Source of the DNA: CAYJBH01 sp964368625
GTDB lineage: Bacteria > Bacillota > Clostridia > Oscillospirales > Ruminococcaceae
Assembly (NCBI GenBank): GCA_964368625.1
Contig: CAYJBH010000027.1
Span: forward strand, 1-41,522
Direction: 5' to 3'
DNA length: 41,522 nt
The notes under the pieces are model-generated. The model worked only from the letters and a program-made list of their open reading frames with translations. It was not told the origin of the DNA and did not search any database. Within the stretch, counting starts at the first letter, position 1. Each line of letters begins with the position of its first letter. The position numbers and the translations under genes are program-made. Positions 7,627 to 16,321 of the stretch are shown here, piece by piece.

Positions 7627-8709
7627 ATGAAAAAGAGTTCGGCAAGCCTTCGGGCAGATGAATATGCTGATCACGGAGCACAGTGGAGCTGTGGATTTGC
7701 ATATACCGAGCTAAAAGGTCTTGGCTATGAGACGGGGGTACACCGTAGAGATCCCAGTAGTGTTATAGAACATGATGGTATATATTATGTATATTACACA
7801 AAGTCGGTGGGAGCGCATTTCGGTGAATCATCAAAAAGAGATAGGTTTTCTAAAATATATCCATGGGATAATGCAGATTTATTTTATGCCACCAGTACCG
7901 ATGGTCTGAACTGGACGGAAAAGGGTATTGCAGTTGCAAGAGGAGAGATCGGAAGTTACGACGAGAGAACAGTCTGTACCCCTGATGTTTTGGCACATGA
8001 TGGTAAATTCTATCTGGTATATCAAGCTATAGCAGAGGTGAACTACACGGGAAGAAATGAGAATGTCGCAATGGCTGTAGCAGAAAAACCTTCTGGGCCG
8101 TTTATAAAACTAGACAAGGAAATATTACATCCGATGGAGGATGGGTATTGGTTTGGTGAAGATGTAAAAGGATATAACAGCGGAGAGTTTCACGGCGTTA
8201 CACATGATCCAAGTTTATATTTTTATAATAACAAATTTTATCTCTACTACAAATGTGGTGCTAACGAAATAACAAAACTTAAAGGTTTTGGCAAGGATAC
8301 ACGTTGGGGCGTTGCTATCTCAGATAACGTAACCGGACCATATACCCACAGCGAGTTTAACCCTATAACCAACAGCGGACATGAAACAATGCTTTGGCAT
8401 TACGGCGGCGGGATTGCAGCACTGTTAAACCGAGATGGACCGGAAAAGGATACAATTCAGTATGCAAAGGATGGAGTTAACTTTGAAATAATGTCGCGTG
8501 TAACAGACACTCCGCAGGCAGGAGGCGCTTTTAGAGGAAAGAATACAAACACATCTCCGTTAGAGGGCATACGCTGGGGACTTTGTCATTACGACGAAAG
8601 AGGTTCGATGTGGAACTACATAGTAAGATTTGATCTTGATATGAGACATCCTTATGCAGTATCTCACAGCTATCCCCCCAATAATACTATCGGATTTGGA
8701 ATGTGGTAA
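7627..8709 (+). CDS. GH117-like hydrolase (3,6-anhydro-alpha-L-galactosidase type), first copy
   Basis: 360 residues, five-bladed beta-propeller of the GH43/GH117 kind, no signal peptide, so cytoplasmic. Family signs are GVHRRDPSSVI (blade-1 Asp, the usual base), YYVYYTKS, a WDNADLFYATS segment, VTHDPSLYFYNNKFYLYYKC (second acidic position), WGVAISDNVTGPY and ITNSGHETMLW. Known GH117 enzymes release 3,6-anhydro-L-galactose from neoagaro-oligosaccharides, with an unusual His general acid; the conserved His in SGHE is a candidate. The start is the ATG at 7627, not the in-frame TTG at 7615, because TTTGGAG is correctly placed. First gene of an ABC transporter operon with a paralogue at its end (17604), to my eye about half identical over the first 120 residues. 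Other anhydro-sugar or galactoside targets remain possible. Confidence 0.75.
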   Translation: MKKSSASLRADEYADHGAQWSCGFAYTELKGLGYETGVHRRDPSSVIEHDGIYYVYYTKSVGAHFGESSKRDRFSKIYPWDNADLFYATSTDGLNWTEKGIAVARGEIGSYDERTVCTPDVLAHDGKFYLVYQAIAEVNYTGRNENVAMAVAEKPSGPFIKLDKEILHPMEDGYWFGEDVKGYNSGEFHGVTHDPSLYFYNNKFYLYYKCGANEITKLKGFGKDTRWGVAISDNVTGPYTHSEFNPITNSGHETMLWHYGGGIAALLNRDGPEKDTIQYAKDGVNFEIMSRVTDTPQAGGAFRGKNTNTSPLEGIRWGLCHYDERGSMWNYIVRFDLDMRHPYAVSHSYPPNNTIGFGMW

Positions 8710-8794
8710 AAAACCAACTGAATTTATGCGTAAAAGTCATGGGAGTGATTAATACGCTTTAAATTAAAAAATACAAACTGAAAGGACAAACATT

Positions 8795-10192
8795 ATGAAG
8801 AAACTAAAAAAGGTATTGGCGAGTATTCTCTCTGCTGCTGCTCTGCTTTCGATTCTTGCAGCATGTGGTGCACCTGCAGAAGATGCATCAACAGCCGACA
8901 GCGGCACAGATACACCGGCATCTCAAACTGAGGAGGGCAGCGAGGCTTCTGCTGAGGCTTACTCCGGTGAATTGGTAGTATCGGTTCACAACGTAGTTAA
9001 TAACCAGGCTTTTCTTGATGCTATAGAAGTGGTTATGGCAACCGATAAGTGGAAGAATGTAACAATCGACATGCGTCCCCAAGATAACGAGTATGCAACA
9101 AACTTCCCAATCCAGGTAGCAGGCGGCGAAACAATCGACGTTATGTATAACTTTAACCCCATCGAGCAGGCTAAGATGTCTGATGCCGGCGTTATCATTC
9201 CTATGGATGAGTATGTTGATGCACTAGGAATTAACCTAGAAGAACGTTATGGAACATATGCAAGCGGTGCTTACACCGAAGGACAAGTTTTCGGTATTCC
9301 CGGTGGTGCAACAGCATGGGGTATGTTCTACAACAAGCAGATCTTTGACGATGCAGGCGTTGCCTATCCCGATGCAACAACTCCTATGACATGGACAGAG
9401 TATCGTGCACTTGCCGCAGAGCTTACAACCGGCGAAGGTAGCGATAAAATCTACGGTGCACTTCACCTAGACTGGCCTATGTACTGGTACAGCGAAGCAA
9501 TCATGACACTTGGTGGTGGACAGAACTTCTACACAGCAGACGGACTATCCAACATCGAAGACCCGGCATTTGCAGATGCACTACAGGATACATACAACAT
9601 GCAGAATGTTGATATGTCTATCCCAAAACTTGCCGACATCCTTGCAACACAGACAGGACCAGAGGCATTCTTCACAGGCAACTACGCAATGTATCCTCAC
9701 GGAACATGGACACTTAACTGGATTGCTGATACCGAAACATACCCAAGAGATTGGGAGATCGGATTTGCTCCGCTTCCAATACCAGACGGCACAACACAGC
9801 GTCAAACATGGGGTGTTGTAGGAACATTCGGTCTGCCGGCAACAGTTTCCGACCCACTTATGGCAACCGACTGGATTGTTGATGTTGTTGCAGAAACAAC
9901 AAAGCTTTCTTCCTCTGAAATCTATCCTGACCAGACTGTGTCTGCCGATAATCTATTTGTTGAAGTTGTAGAGTTGATTGAGGATGAGCAGTTCACAACC
10001 GAAGCTATCCAGGATCTATTCCTAAATCCTGACCAGCTAATGATTCTTGAGAAGGTTTCAGGACCTAATGCTGCAAAATATGAGACCATTATCAACGAAG
10101 AGGTTGGTATGTATCTTGGCGAAGAGCAGGACCTTGAAACAACTATCGCAAACATTAAAGAGCGTGGAGATGCAGCTATACTTGAAGGTTAA
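8795..10192 (+). CDS. Sugar ABC transporter solute-binding lipoprotein (CUT1 type)
   Basis: 465 residues. The signal peptide ends in the lipobox LAAC with lipidated Cys24, followed by an acidic, Ala/Ser/Thr-rich linker to about residue 55. The remainder is a family-1 extracellular solute-binding fold: VMYNFNPIEQAKMSDAGVII, AYTEGQVFGIPGGATAWGMF and YNKQIFDDAGV are typical of carbohydrate binders. It would capture an oligosaccharide outside the membrane and hand it to the permeases at 10314 and 11226. A hairpin with a weak T-tract directly downstream fits the usual excess of binding protein over permease. The substrate is inferred from the operon as agar-type oligosaccharides; no direct evidence. 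Confidence 0.88.
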   Translation: MKKLKKVLASILSAAALLSILAACGAPAEDASTADSGTDTPASQTEEGSEASAEAYSGELVVSVHNVVNNQAFLDAIEVVMATDKWKNVTIDMRPQDNEYATNFPIQVAGGETIDVMYNFNPIEQAKMSDAGVIIPMDEYVDALGINLEERYGTYASGAYTEGQVFGIPGGATAWGMFYNKQIFDDAGVAYPDATTPMTWTEYRALAAELTTGEGSDKIYGALHLDWPMYWYSEAIMTLGGGQNFYTADGLSNIEDPAFADALQDTYNMQNVDMSIPKLADILATQTGPEAFFTGNYAMYPHGTWTLNWIADTETYPRDWEIGFAPLPIPDGTTQRQTWGVVGTFGLPATVSDPLMATDWIVDVVAETTKLSSSEIYPDQTVSADNLFVEVVELIEDEQFTTEAIQDLFLNPDQLMILEKVSGPNAAKYETIINEEVGMYLGEEQDLETTIANIKERGDAAILEG

Positions 10193-10251
10193 GAGATAAA
10201 ATTAAAATTGCATAAATTCTCCGCAAAACAGCAACTAACAATTGTATAAAG

Positions 10252-10278
10252 ACCGGAGAGGAAAACCTCTCCGGTTTA
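10252..10278 (+). terminator. Intercistronic hairpin after the binding-protein gene
   Basis: ACCGGAGAGG (10252-10261) and CCTCTCCGGT (10266-10275) form a perfect 10-bp stem with an AAAA loop, then TTATG. The T-run is short, so it is better read as a partial terminator or RNA-stabilising end. Confidence 0.65.
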
Positions 10279-10313
10279 TGTACAAACAACGATATTGAAA
10301 GCGAGGCATTCAT

Positions 10314-11201
10314 ATGAGATTAGGCAAACGCAAAGAAGCTATTGCCGGCTGGTTGTTTATACTGCCATGTTTAATTGGTTTTCTGGTTTTCATGCTGTAT
10401 CCACTTTTGTATACATCCTTTCTCAGCTTATGGGAATGGAACTTTTATAAGGGGGTTGACGGCTCTGATTTTGTGGCCTTCGAAAACTTTGCTAAGGTTA
10501 TCGACAACGAGTATTTTTTAACAGGTTTAAAAAATAACTTTATGATATTCCTCATTGCAGTACCGATTCTGCTTATACTTGCATTGGTGCTTGCAAACAT
10601 ACTAAACTCTGCTATATTTGCAAGGGGCGCATTGCGCACGGCATTTTTTATGCCGTATGTAACCACAGTAACCGCATCAGCTATAGTTTTCTCTGCTCTA
10701 TTTCATGCCGATTACGGTCCGGTTAACGAGGTGTTGCGCGCTCTTGGAATGTCTGATCCCCCAGGTTGGATAACCAGCTCCGACTGGTCGGTTATAACGG
10801 TTGCGATGTTCTGGATCTGGCGCATGCTCGGATACTGCATTGTAATCTTTCTATCAGGTTTGCAGGGCATCTCTTCATCATATTATGAGGCATCAGACAT
10901 TGACGGTGCGAATTCTTGGCAAAAATTTTGGAAAATTACCTTTCCTTTAATAAGCCCAACCACCTTCTTTTTAGCAGTAACAATGTCAATATTTTCGTTT
11001 GCACTGTTCGCCGAATCACAGGTGCTTACAGATGGTGGACCCGGAACCTCATCGTATACAATTGTTTTCCATATCTATACCTCGGCATTTGTTAACTTTG
11101 AAATGGGTTATGCTTCGGCAGTATCCTTGGTCTATTTCGCAATAATCCTTGGAATTACACTTCTTCAATGGGTTGGACAGAAAAAATGGGTTAACTACTA
11201 A
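10314..11201 (+). CDS. Sugar ABC transporter permease, MalF/UgpA type
   Basis: 295 residues with about six membrane segments, the first at AIAGWLFILPCLIGFLVFML. The cytoplasmic EAA loop reads YYEASDIDGANSWQKFWKIT, matching the CUT1 pattern EAA-x3-G-A-x9-I-x-L-P. It forms the channel heterodimer with the next gene product. Ribosome site GCGAGG is 7 nt before the ATG. No ATPase gene follows in this operon, so the pump must borrow an ATPase; the UgpC/MsmK-type protein at 33106-34203 is a candidate. Confidence 0.88.
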   Translation: MRLGKRKEAIAGWLFILPCLIGFLVFMLYPLLYTSFLSLWEWNFYKGVDGSDFVAFENFAKVIDNEYFLTGLKNNFMIFLIAVPILLILALVLANILNSAIFARGALRTAFFMPYVTTVTASAIVFSALFHADYGPVNEVLRALGMSDPPGWITSSDWSVITVAMFWIWRMLGYCIVIFLSGLQGISSSYYEASDIDGANSWQKFWKITFPLISPTTFFLAVTMSIFSFALFAESQVLTDGGPGTSSYTIVFHIYTSAFVNFEMGYASAVSLVYFAIILGITLLQWVGQKKWVNY

Positions 11202-11225
11202 AAAACAAACGAAAGGATATGGATT

Positions 11226-12074
11226 ATGGATACAAATATTTCTCATACGAGAACACAGCTTATACTTAAAATTATTAAAACGATAATACTTGCTGCACTT
11301 GCAGTATTAATGATTATTCCGGTGGTCTGGATGCTTTCAGCCTCGTTTAAATTCGAGGCGGATGTTTTCGGATTTCCTATTGAGTGGATTCCCGAAAACC
11401 CAACCCTACAAAACTATGAAAAAGCGGTTACTGATTTTCCATACTTTAACTGGTATTTTAACACACTAAGAAACACTATAGTTATAGTTTTTGGAATGCT
11501 TTTAACCTCATCTATGGCAGGGTTTTCTTTTGCAAAGTTAAACTTTAAAGGCAAAAACTTTATTTTCTTAACCTTTGTTGCAGCATTGATGATACCGGCA
11601 GAGATGAGGCTTATACCACAGTTTCTTCTCTATCGTGAACTAAACCTGCTGGATACCATGTGGGCGGTTGTTCTGCCCTGGATGTTGTTCGTTGGTTTTG
11701 CAATCTTCTTTATGCGACAGGCGTTTATGGTTATACCAAACGAGCTTATAGAGGCGGCAAAGATTGATGGTTGCGGATTTTTAAAGATTTACTACAGAAT
11801 TTGTTTACCGCTTGTAAAAAACTCGCTTGTTGCACTCAGTATTTTGGCATTTACCTGGGGTTGGAACGACTATACCGGCCCGCTAATCTACACTAGAACA
11901 CCTGAAAATTTTGTGCTAAGTGTTGGAATTGCCTCTTTCAGATCACAGTATGCACAGAACTTTGCACTACAGATGGCAGGAGCCTCGATGGCACTTGTTC
12001 CAATAATTATTGTATACCTTATAGCACAAAAGTATTTCATAACCGGAATTGCAAATGCAGGTATAAAGGGATAA
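11226..12074 (+). CDS. Sugar ABC transporter permease, MalG/UgpE type
   Basis: 282 residues, about six membrane segments. The EAA loop is LIEAAKIDGCGFLKIYYRIC, and the N-terminal IIPVVWMLSASFKFEADVF is typical of MalG partners. It starts 25 bp after the upstream permease with ribosome site AAAGGA. The stop lies 4 bp before the GH120 start, so the two are very likely translationally coupled. Confidence 0.88.
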   Translation: MDTNISHTRTQLILKIIKTIILAALAVLMIIPVVWMLSASFKFEADVFGFPIEWIPENPTLQNYEKAVTDFPYFNWYFNTLRNTIVIVFGMLLTSSMAGFSFAKLNFKGKNFIFLTFVAALMIPAEMRLIPQFLLYRELNLLDTMWAVVLPWMLFVGFAIFFMRQAFMVIPNELIEAAKIDGCGFLKIYYRICLPLVKNSLVALSILAFTWGWNDYTGPLIYTRTPENFVLSVGIASFRSQYAQNFALQMAGASMALVPIIIVYLIAQKYFITGIANAGIKG

Positions 12075-12077
12075 AAA

Positions 12078-14012
12078 ATGGTTTTTCATGTATCGAAGAT
12101 AGGCAAAGATAATAACCGTGGTGATGAAAACACACCTTTTTTAACAATATCAAAGGCTGCTGCCACTGCTGTTGCAGGCGATATAGTTGTTGTGCATGAA
12201 GGTGTGTATCGCGAATGGGTTAAACCAAACCGAGGTGGCAACAGACCTGATAATCGAATAACCTATAAATCAGCAGACGGTGATAAGGTAACAATAAAGG
12301 GTTCTGAGATAGCTGTATATTGGGAACATGTTGAAGGTAAAGTATACAAACATGTTGTTAAAAACAATATATTCGGTGATTATAACCCGTATGCAACCGA
12401 AATTGACGGCGACTGGATGATTGACCCTAAGGAGTATAGGGTTCATACCGGAGATGTTTATCTAAACGGTAAATCCATGTATGAGGCGGCTTCGCTTAAC
12501 GAGGTTATAACCGCCAACGTCCGTGAGGGTGTTATTCATTCCTATTCAGGTGCATTGCTTAAAATAGCAGATAGCTTGAACACAGTTTATCGATGGTATG
12601 CCGAGGTAGCTGAAGAAGAAACTATTATATATGCAAATTTTAACGGTGTTAACCCTAATAATGAGCTAGTAGAGATAAATGTTCGCAAATGTTGTTTTTT
12701 TCCGGAAAAAACCGGACTTGATTATATAACCGTTTCAGGTTTTGAAATGGCACATGCCGCAACCCCCTGGGCTCCTCCTACGGCGTATCAGTTTGGTATG
12801 CTTGGAGTAAACTGGAGTAAAGGTTGGATAATTGAAAATAACATTTTGCATGATGCGAAATGCAGTGCAATATCTCTTGGTAAAGAGGGCAGTACCGGCG
12901 ATCAAGAAGCGTTTATTGCTAATCAAAAATCAGGATATCTTTATCAAAAAGAATCTGTTTTTAAGGCATTACAACATGGGTGGAGTAGAGAGACGATAGG
13001 GTCGCATCTTGTTAAAAATAATAAGATTTACGACTGTGGTCAAAACGGAATTGTTGGCCATATGGGATGTATATTCAGTAGGATTGAAGGAAACCACATC
13101 TATAATATTGGGACAAAGCGTGAATTTTTTGGTTGGGAAATTGCCGGGATAAAGTTTCACGCACCAATAGATACGGTGATTGAAGGTAATCGAATTCATA
13201 ATTGTACACTTGCATTCTGGCTTGATTGGCAGGCTCAGGGAACGAGGGTTACTAGAAACCTTTGTTATGACAACGATTGTGACGGCAATATTGAGGTGAC
13301 GCACGGCCCGATGTTGGTTGATAATAATGTTATGTTATCACCATTTACATTAACAAATCATGCTCAGGGTACGGCGTTCATAAATAATCTCTTTTGCGGT
13401 TGCATTAGGGTTGTGTCAATATTCGACCGATCAAAGCCTTACCATTTTCCACACTCAACAAAGGTTGCAGGTACGGCATTTGTTTATACCGGAGATGATA
13501 GCTACTACAACAATATTTTTGTAGGAACCAAAGAACTGGCCGACGAAAAATCTAAACTTGGAACAATTGGTTATAATGGCCATCCATCTTCGAAAGAAGA
13601 GTATAACGAAAAACTAAATAATAGAGATAAGGGCGTTGACCATTCCTCTTTTATGGAGGTGAAACAACCTGTTTTTATAAATAACAACATATATCTTAAC
13701 GGCTCGTTACCTTATGAGAATGAGCAGTCGTTTATAGTTGATGAATCTTTTGATCCCTGTTTAACCTTAACCGAAAGGGATGGTAGCATTTATTTAGACA
13801 TAAATCTACCGAATAAAGCTAAAAATTTAACGGTTGCTGTTGTTGACACTAAGAATTTGAACAGTCCAAGGATATCAAATGCAGGTTACGAAGATTCAAA
13901 CGGTAAAACATATAAGATTAACCACAATTATTTTAACATTCTAAGAGAGGATGAAACCGAAGCGGGTCCTATAGAATTCACAAGATACAACAACAGCATT
14001 AAGGTTTGGTAA
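12078..14012 (+). CDS. GH120 family beta-xylosidase-like protein
   Basis: 644 residues, right-handed parallel beta-helix with a C-terminal beta-domain (about 560-644), no signal peptide, so cytoplasmic. I recognise close similarity in layout and motifs to the GH120 beta-xylosidase XylC of Thermoanaerobacterium (about 638 residues): IVVVHEGVYREWVKP, FEMAHAATPWAPPTA, WSKGWIIENNILHDAKCSAI, HLVKNNKIYDCGQNGIVGH and FWLDWQAQGTRV. The catalytic pair is conserved at the same spacing: nucleophile Asp383 in WLDW and acid/base Glu406 in IEVTHGP, against Asp382/Glu405 as I recall for XylC. It would cleave xylo-oligosaccharides or a related beta-linked unit after import. The ribosome site overlaps the previous stop. 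Placement beside GH117 suggests algal xylan or another residue of the same polymer. Confidence 0.82.
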   Translation: MVFHVSKIGKDNNRGDENTPFLTISKAAATAVAGDIVVVHEGVYREWVKPNRGGNRPDNRITYKSADGDKVTIKGSEIAVYWEHVEGKVYKHVVKNNIFGDYNPYATEIDGDWMIDPKEYRVHTGDVYLNGKSMYEAASLNEVITANVREGVIHSYSGALLKIADSLNTVYRWYAEVAEEETIIYANFNGVNPNNELVEINVRKCCFFPEKTGLDYITVSGFEMAHAATPWAPPTAYQFGMLGVNWSKGWIIENNILHDAKCSAISLGKEGSTGDQEAFIANQKSGYLYQKESVFKALQHGWSRETIGSHLVKNNKIYDCGQNGIVGHMGCIFSRIEGNHIYNIGTKREFFGWEIAGIKFHAPIDTVIEGNRIHNCTLAFWLDWQAQGTRVTRNLCYDNDCDGNIEVTHGPMLVDNNVMLSPFTLTNHAQGTAFINNLFCGCIRVVSIFDRSKPYHFPHSTKVAGTAFVYTGDDSYYNNIFVGTKELADEKSKLGTIGYNGHPSSKEEYNEKLNNRDKGVDHSSFMEVKQPVFINNNIYLNGSLPYENEQSFIVDESFDPCLTLTERDGSIYLDINLPNKAKNLTVAVVDTKNLNSPRISNAGYEDSNGKTYKINHNYFNILREDETEAGPIEFTRYNNSIKVW

Positions 14013-14031
14013 AGAAGAAAGAGGCGAGAGA

Positions 14032-16263
14032 ATGAAGTTACCGTTACACACATCTGAATTTGAGCTTGTTGTTTGCGGTGCCGGAATGTCAGGAATTGTT
14101 GCAGCATTACAGGCCGCGAGGATGGGAGTGAAAACTGCATTAATTAACGATCGCGGAGTTTTGGGAGGTAATGCCGGACCGGAAGTTCGTATTCACATAT
14201 GTGGAGCTAACGGAACATCAGAATTCAACATGTATTCAGATGAAGGCGGGATTTTGGGAGAACTACTCACCGAAAACAGATATAGGAATCCTCAGGGAAA
14301 TGTTTATCTTTGGCATGATATACTTCTCGATGCTGTATTACTTGAAGAAAATTTAACACTGTTTTTAAATACATATATTGATACTGTTAACATGAACAAT
14401 AATTCTATAGAAAGTGTTGAAGGAACTCAATCCGGCTCAGAGAAAAGACACCTAATAAAAGGCAAAGTTTTTGTAGATGATACCGGTGATGGAACGATAG
14501 GTTACCTTAGTGGTGCAGAGTTCATGTATGGAAGAGAGAAAAGAGCAAGATGGAACGAGAGTATAGCTCCCGAAAAGGAAGATGAGGGTGTTCTGCTTAG
14601 CTCAATGTCGTTTTACTCTAAGGATTTTCATCGAGATATGGTTTATAACCAACCGGAATACTCAAAGGATATAAAACCACAATTTGAGGCTGCACTTCCC
14701 ACCAGAGTTATACCGAACAGAATACCGATGGATTCAAGATATGACGGGTTTCGATTTCAGTGGTATTACGAAACCGGAGCAGGAAGACATCAGACATTTG
14801 ATAATGAGCTGATACGATTAGACCATGCGAAACTTGTATCTAACATATGGAACGAAATTAAGAACAATAGCAATTTTGATGCAAAACAATATGACCTTGA
14901 ATATATAAGCCCGGTTCTTGGCAAACGTGAATCACGCAGAATTATAGGCGAATATATTTTAAAACAACAGGACGTTGCACTACAGTCGGACTATGACGAC
15001 TGTATCGGTCATGGGGGATGGTCGATTGACCTTCATTCTGCCGGTGGTTTTTACTCCGGTGAGCTCATTAACATACATTACTATCTAAGAGGAATATATA
15101 AACTTCCGTTTAGGATTTGCGTTGCAAGGGATGTTGATAATCTGATGGTTGCAAGTCGCTGCGCCTCCTTTTCACATGTTGCACTTGGAACTGCAAGAGT
15201 TATGGGAACACTGTGTATGTTGGGTCAGGCAAGCGGAGTTGCAGCGGTACTATGCAAAAAACACAATGTCTTGCCAAAAGATGTTGCAGATAGTTATGTT
15301 GATGAGTTAAAGCAGCTATTGCAGGAAAAAGATCAGTTTGTTTTTGAAAAGAAACCGGTATTAAAGGCGTTAGCAGAATCTAAAATAACTGCAGAAACGA
15401 CCTTTAACGGATGTTTAAAGCACACAGAAGATTTTAAACGCTTAGATAAAACTATAGGCGTTAGCCTACCGATAGATGAAAACAGCGATCAGGTAACGTT
15501 TTTTATTAAGGCAGAAAAGGATACCGAGCTAAAGTTTTCGATACATAAACCGTCTAAGCCCGAGAATTACGGTCCGGAAATATTAGTGTTTAGCGATAAG
15601 GTTGTTATAAGTAAGTCGGATAAGCCACAGCCGGTTTTAATTAATCTAAACATTAATGAAAATCTTGATAAAGTTTTTATTACGATAGAAAAGAACGAAG
15701 AAATTTTAATAGAACTTGCAGACGACGACATTAACGGTTATGATATGTTTAGTTGTAGCGACAACGAGGATGAAACCTATTTCGATATAGTAACACTAAA
15801 TACTAAAAAAGTTTTATGGACTCATGAGAATGCAATTCCGGTTTTAGAAGTTAATAGCAATGTATATAGCGTAGATAATATTAAAAACGGATTTATCAGA
15901 AACTTTGCAAAACCTAATCTGTGGTTATCGGCAGATGATAAGCAACAAACGGTAAGAATTGAGTTTAAAGAAGCAATAAAAATAAGCGAACTTTCATTAA
16001 CATTTGACACGATAAGTGAGAATCTTAGATATGATAACCTTGAAACATTCTACGACAGCAACGTGTGTAAAAGCACCGTTAAAAACTACAACCTTTATAT
16101 TGTTTTAGGGGATGAAAAAACACCGGTTGCATCGGTAAGGGATAACTACAAAAAGGTTAATCGGATTAAAGTTGATGGGTTAAAGGCTACCAAGGTTTTA
16201 ATTGAGCTTTTAGCTACAAACGGTTCTAAGCGATTTGCACTTTACGATCTTGATATAAAATAA
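14032..16263 (+). CDS. FAD-dependent oxidoreductase (PF12831-type) with C-terminal extension
   Basis: 743 residues. The N-terminal FAD-binding Rossmann motif is VVCGAGMSGIVAALQAARMG (about 11-31), followed by NDRGVLGGNAGPEVR, the GGN element of the FAD_oxidored family, and later VDDTGDGTIGYLSGAEF. ARDVDNLMVASRCASFSHVA with GTARVMGTLCMLGQASGVAA (about 365-410) is the second family signature. The last about 270 residues are beta-rich and may be a carbohydrate-contact or dimer domain. Members are frequent in polysaccharide loci, often loosely annotated as xanthan lyase, but their reaction is unknown to me. It sits between GH120 and the UroD-family gene, 19 bp after the former. A sugar or glycoside oxidation is a guess only. 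Confidence 0.75.
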   Translation: MKLPLHTSEFELVVCGAGMSGIVAALQAARMGVKTALINDRGVLGGNAGPEVRIHICGANGTSEFNMYSDEGGILGELLTENRYRNPQGNVYLWHDILLDAVLLEENLTLFLNTYIDTVNMNNNSIESVEGTQSGSEKRHLIKGKVFVDDTGDGTIGYLSGAEFMYGREKRARWNESIAPEKEDEGVLLSSMSFYSKDFHRDMVYNQPEYSKDIKPQFEAALPTRVIPNRIPMDSRYDGFRFQWYYETGAGRHQTFDNELIRLDHAKLVSNIWNEIKNNSNFDAKQYDLEYISPVLGKRESRRIIGEYILKQQDVALQSDYDDCIGHGGWSIDLHSAGGFYSGELINIHYYLRGIYKLPFRICVARDVDNLMVASRCASFSHVALGTARVMGTLCMLGQASGVAAVLCKKHNVLPKDVADSYVDELKQLLQEKDQFVFEKKPVLKALAESKITAETTFNGCLKHTEDFKRLDKTIGVSLPIDENSDQVTFFIKAEKDTELKFSIHKPSKPENYGPEILVFSDKVVISKSDKPQPVLINLNINENLDKVFITIEKNEEILIELADDDINGYDMFSCSDNEDETYFDIVTLNTKKVLWTHENAIPVLEVNSNVYSVDNIKNGFIRNFAKPNLWLSADDKQQTVRIEFKEAIKISELSLTFDTISENLRYDNLETFYDSNVCKSTVKNYNLYIVLGDEKTPVASVRDNYKKVNRIKVDGLKATKVLIELLATNGSKRFALYDLDIK

Positions 16264-16321
16264 TCGGATGTTAAATAAGTGGTGAATTTATAAAAGCAAC
16301 AGTAAAGTTTTGAGGTGTTAT

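Noticed and set aside
8986..9198. Minus-strand ORFs opposite the binding-protein and permease genes
   Set aside because: No ribosome sites, no family features, and they lie wholly within well-recognised plus-strand genes.
12078..14012. Polysaccharide lyase call for the beta-helix protein
   Set aside because: Motifs and the spacing of Asp383/Glu406 match GH120 rather than a pectate or alginate lyase site.
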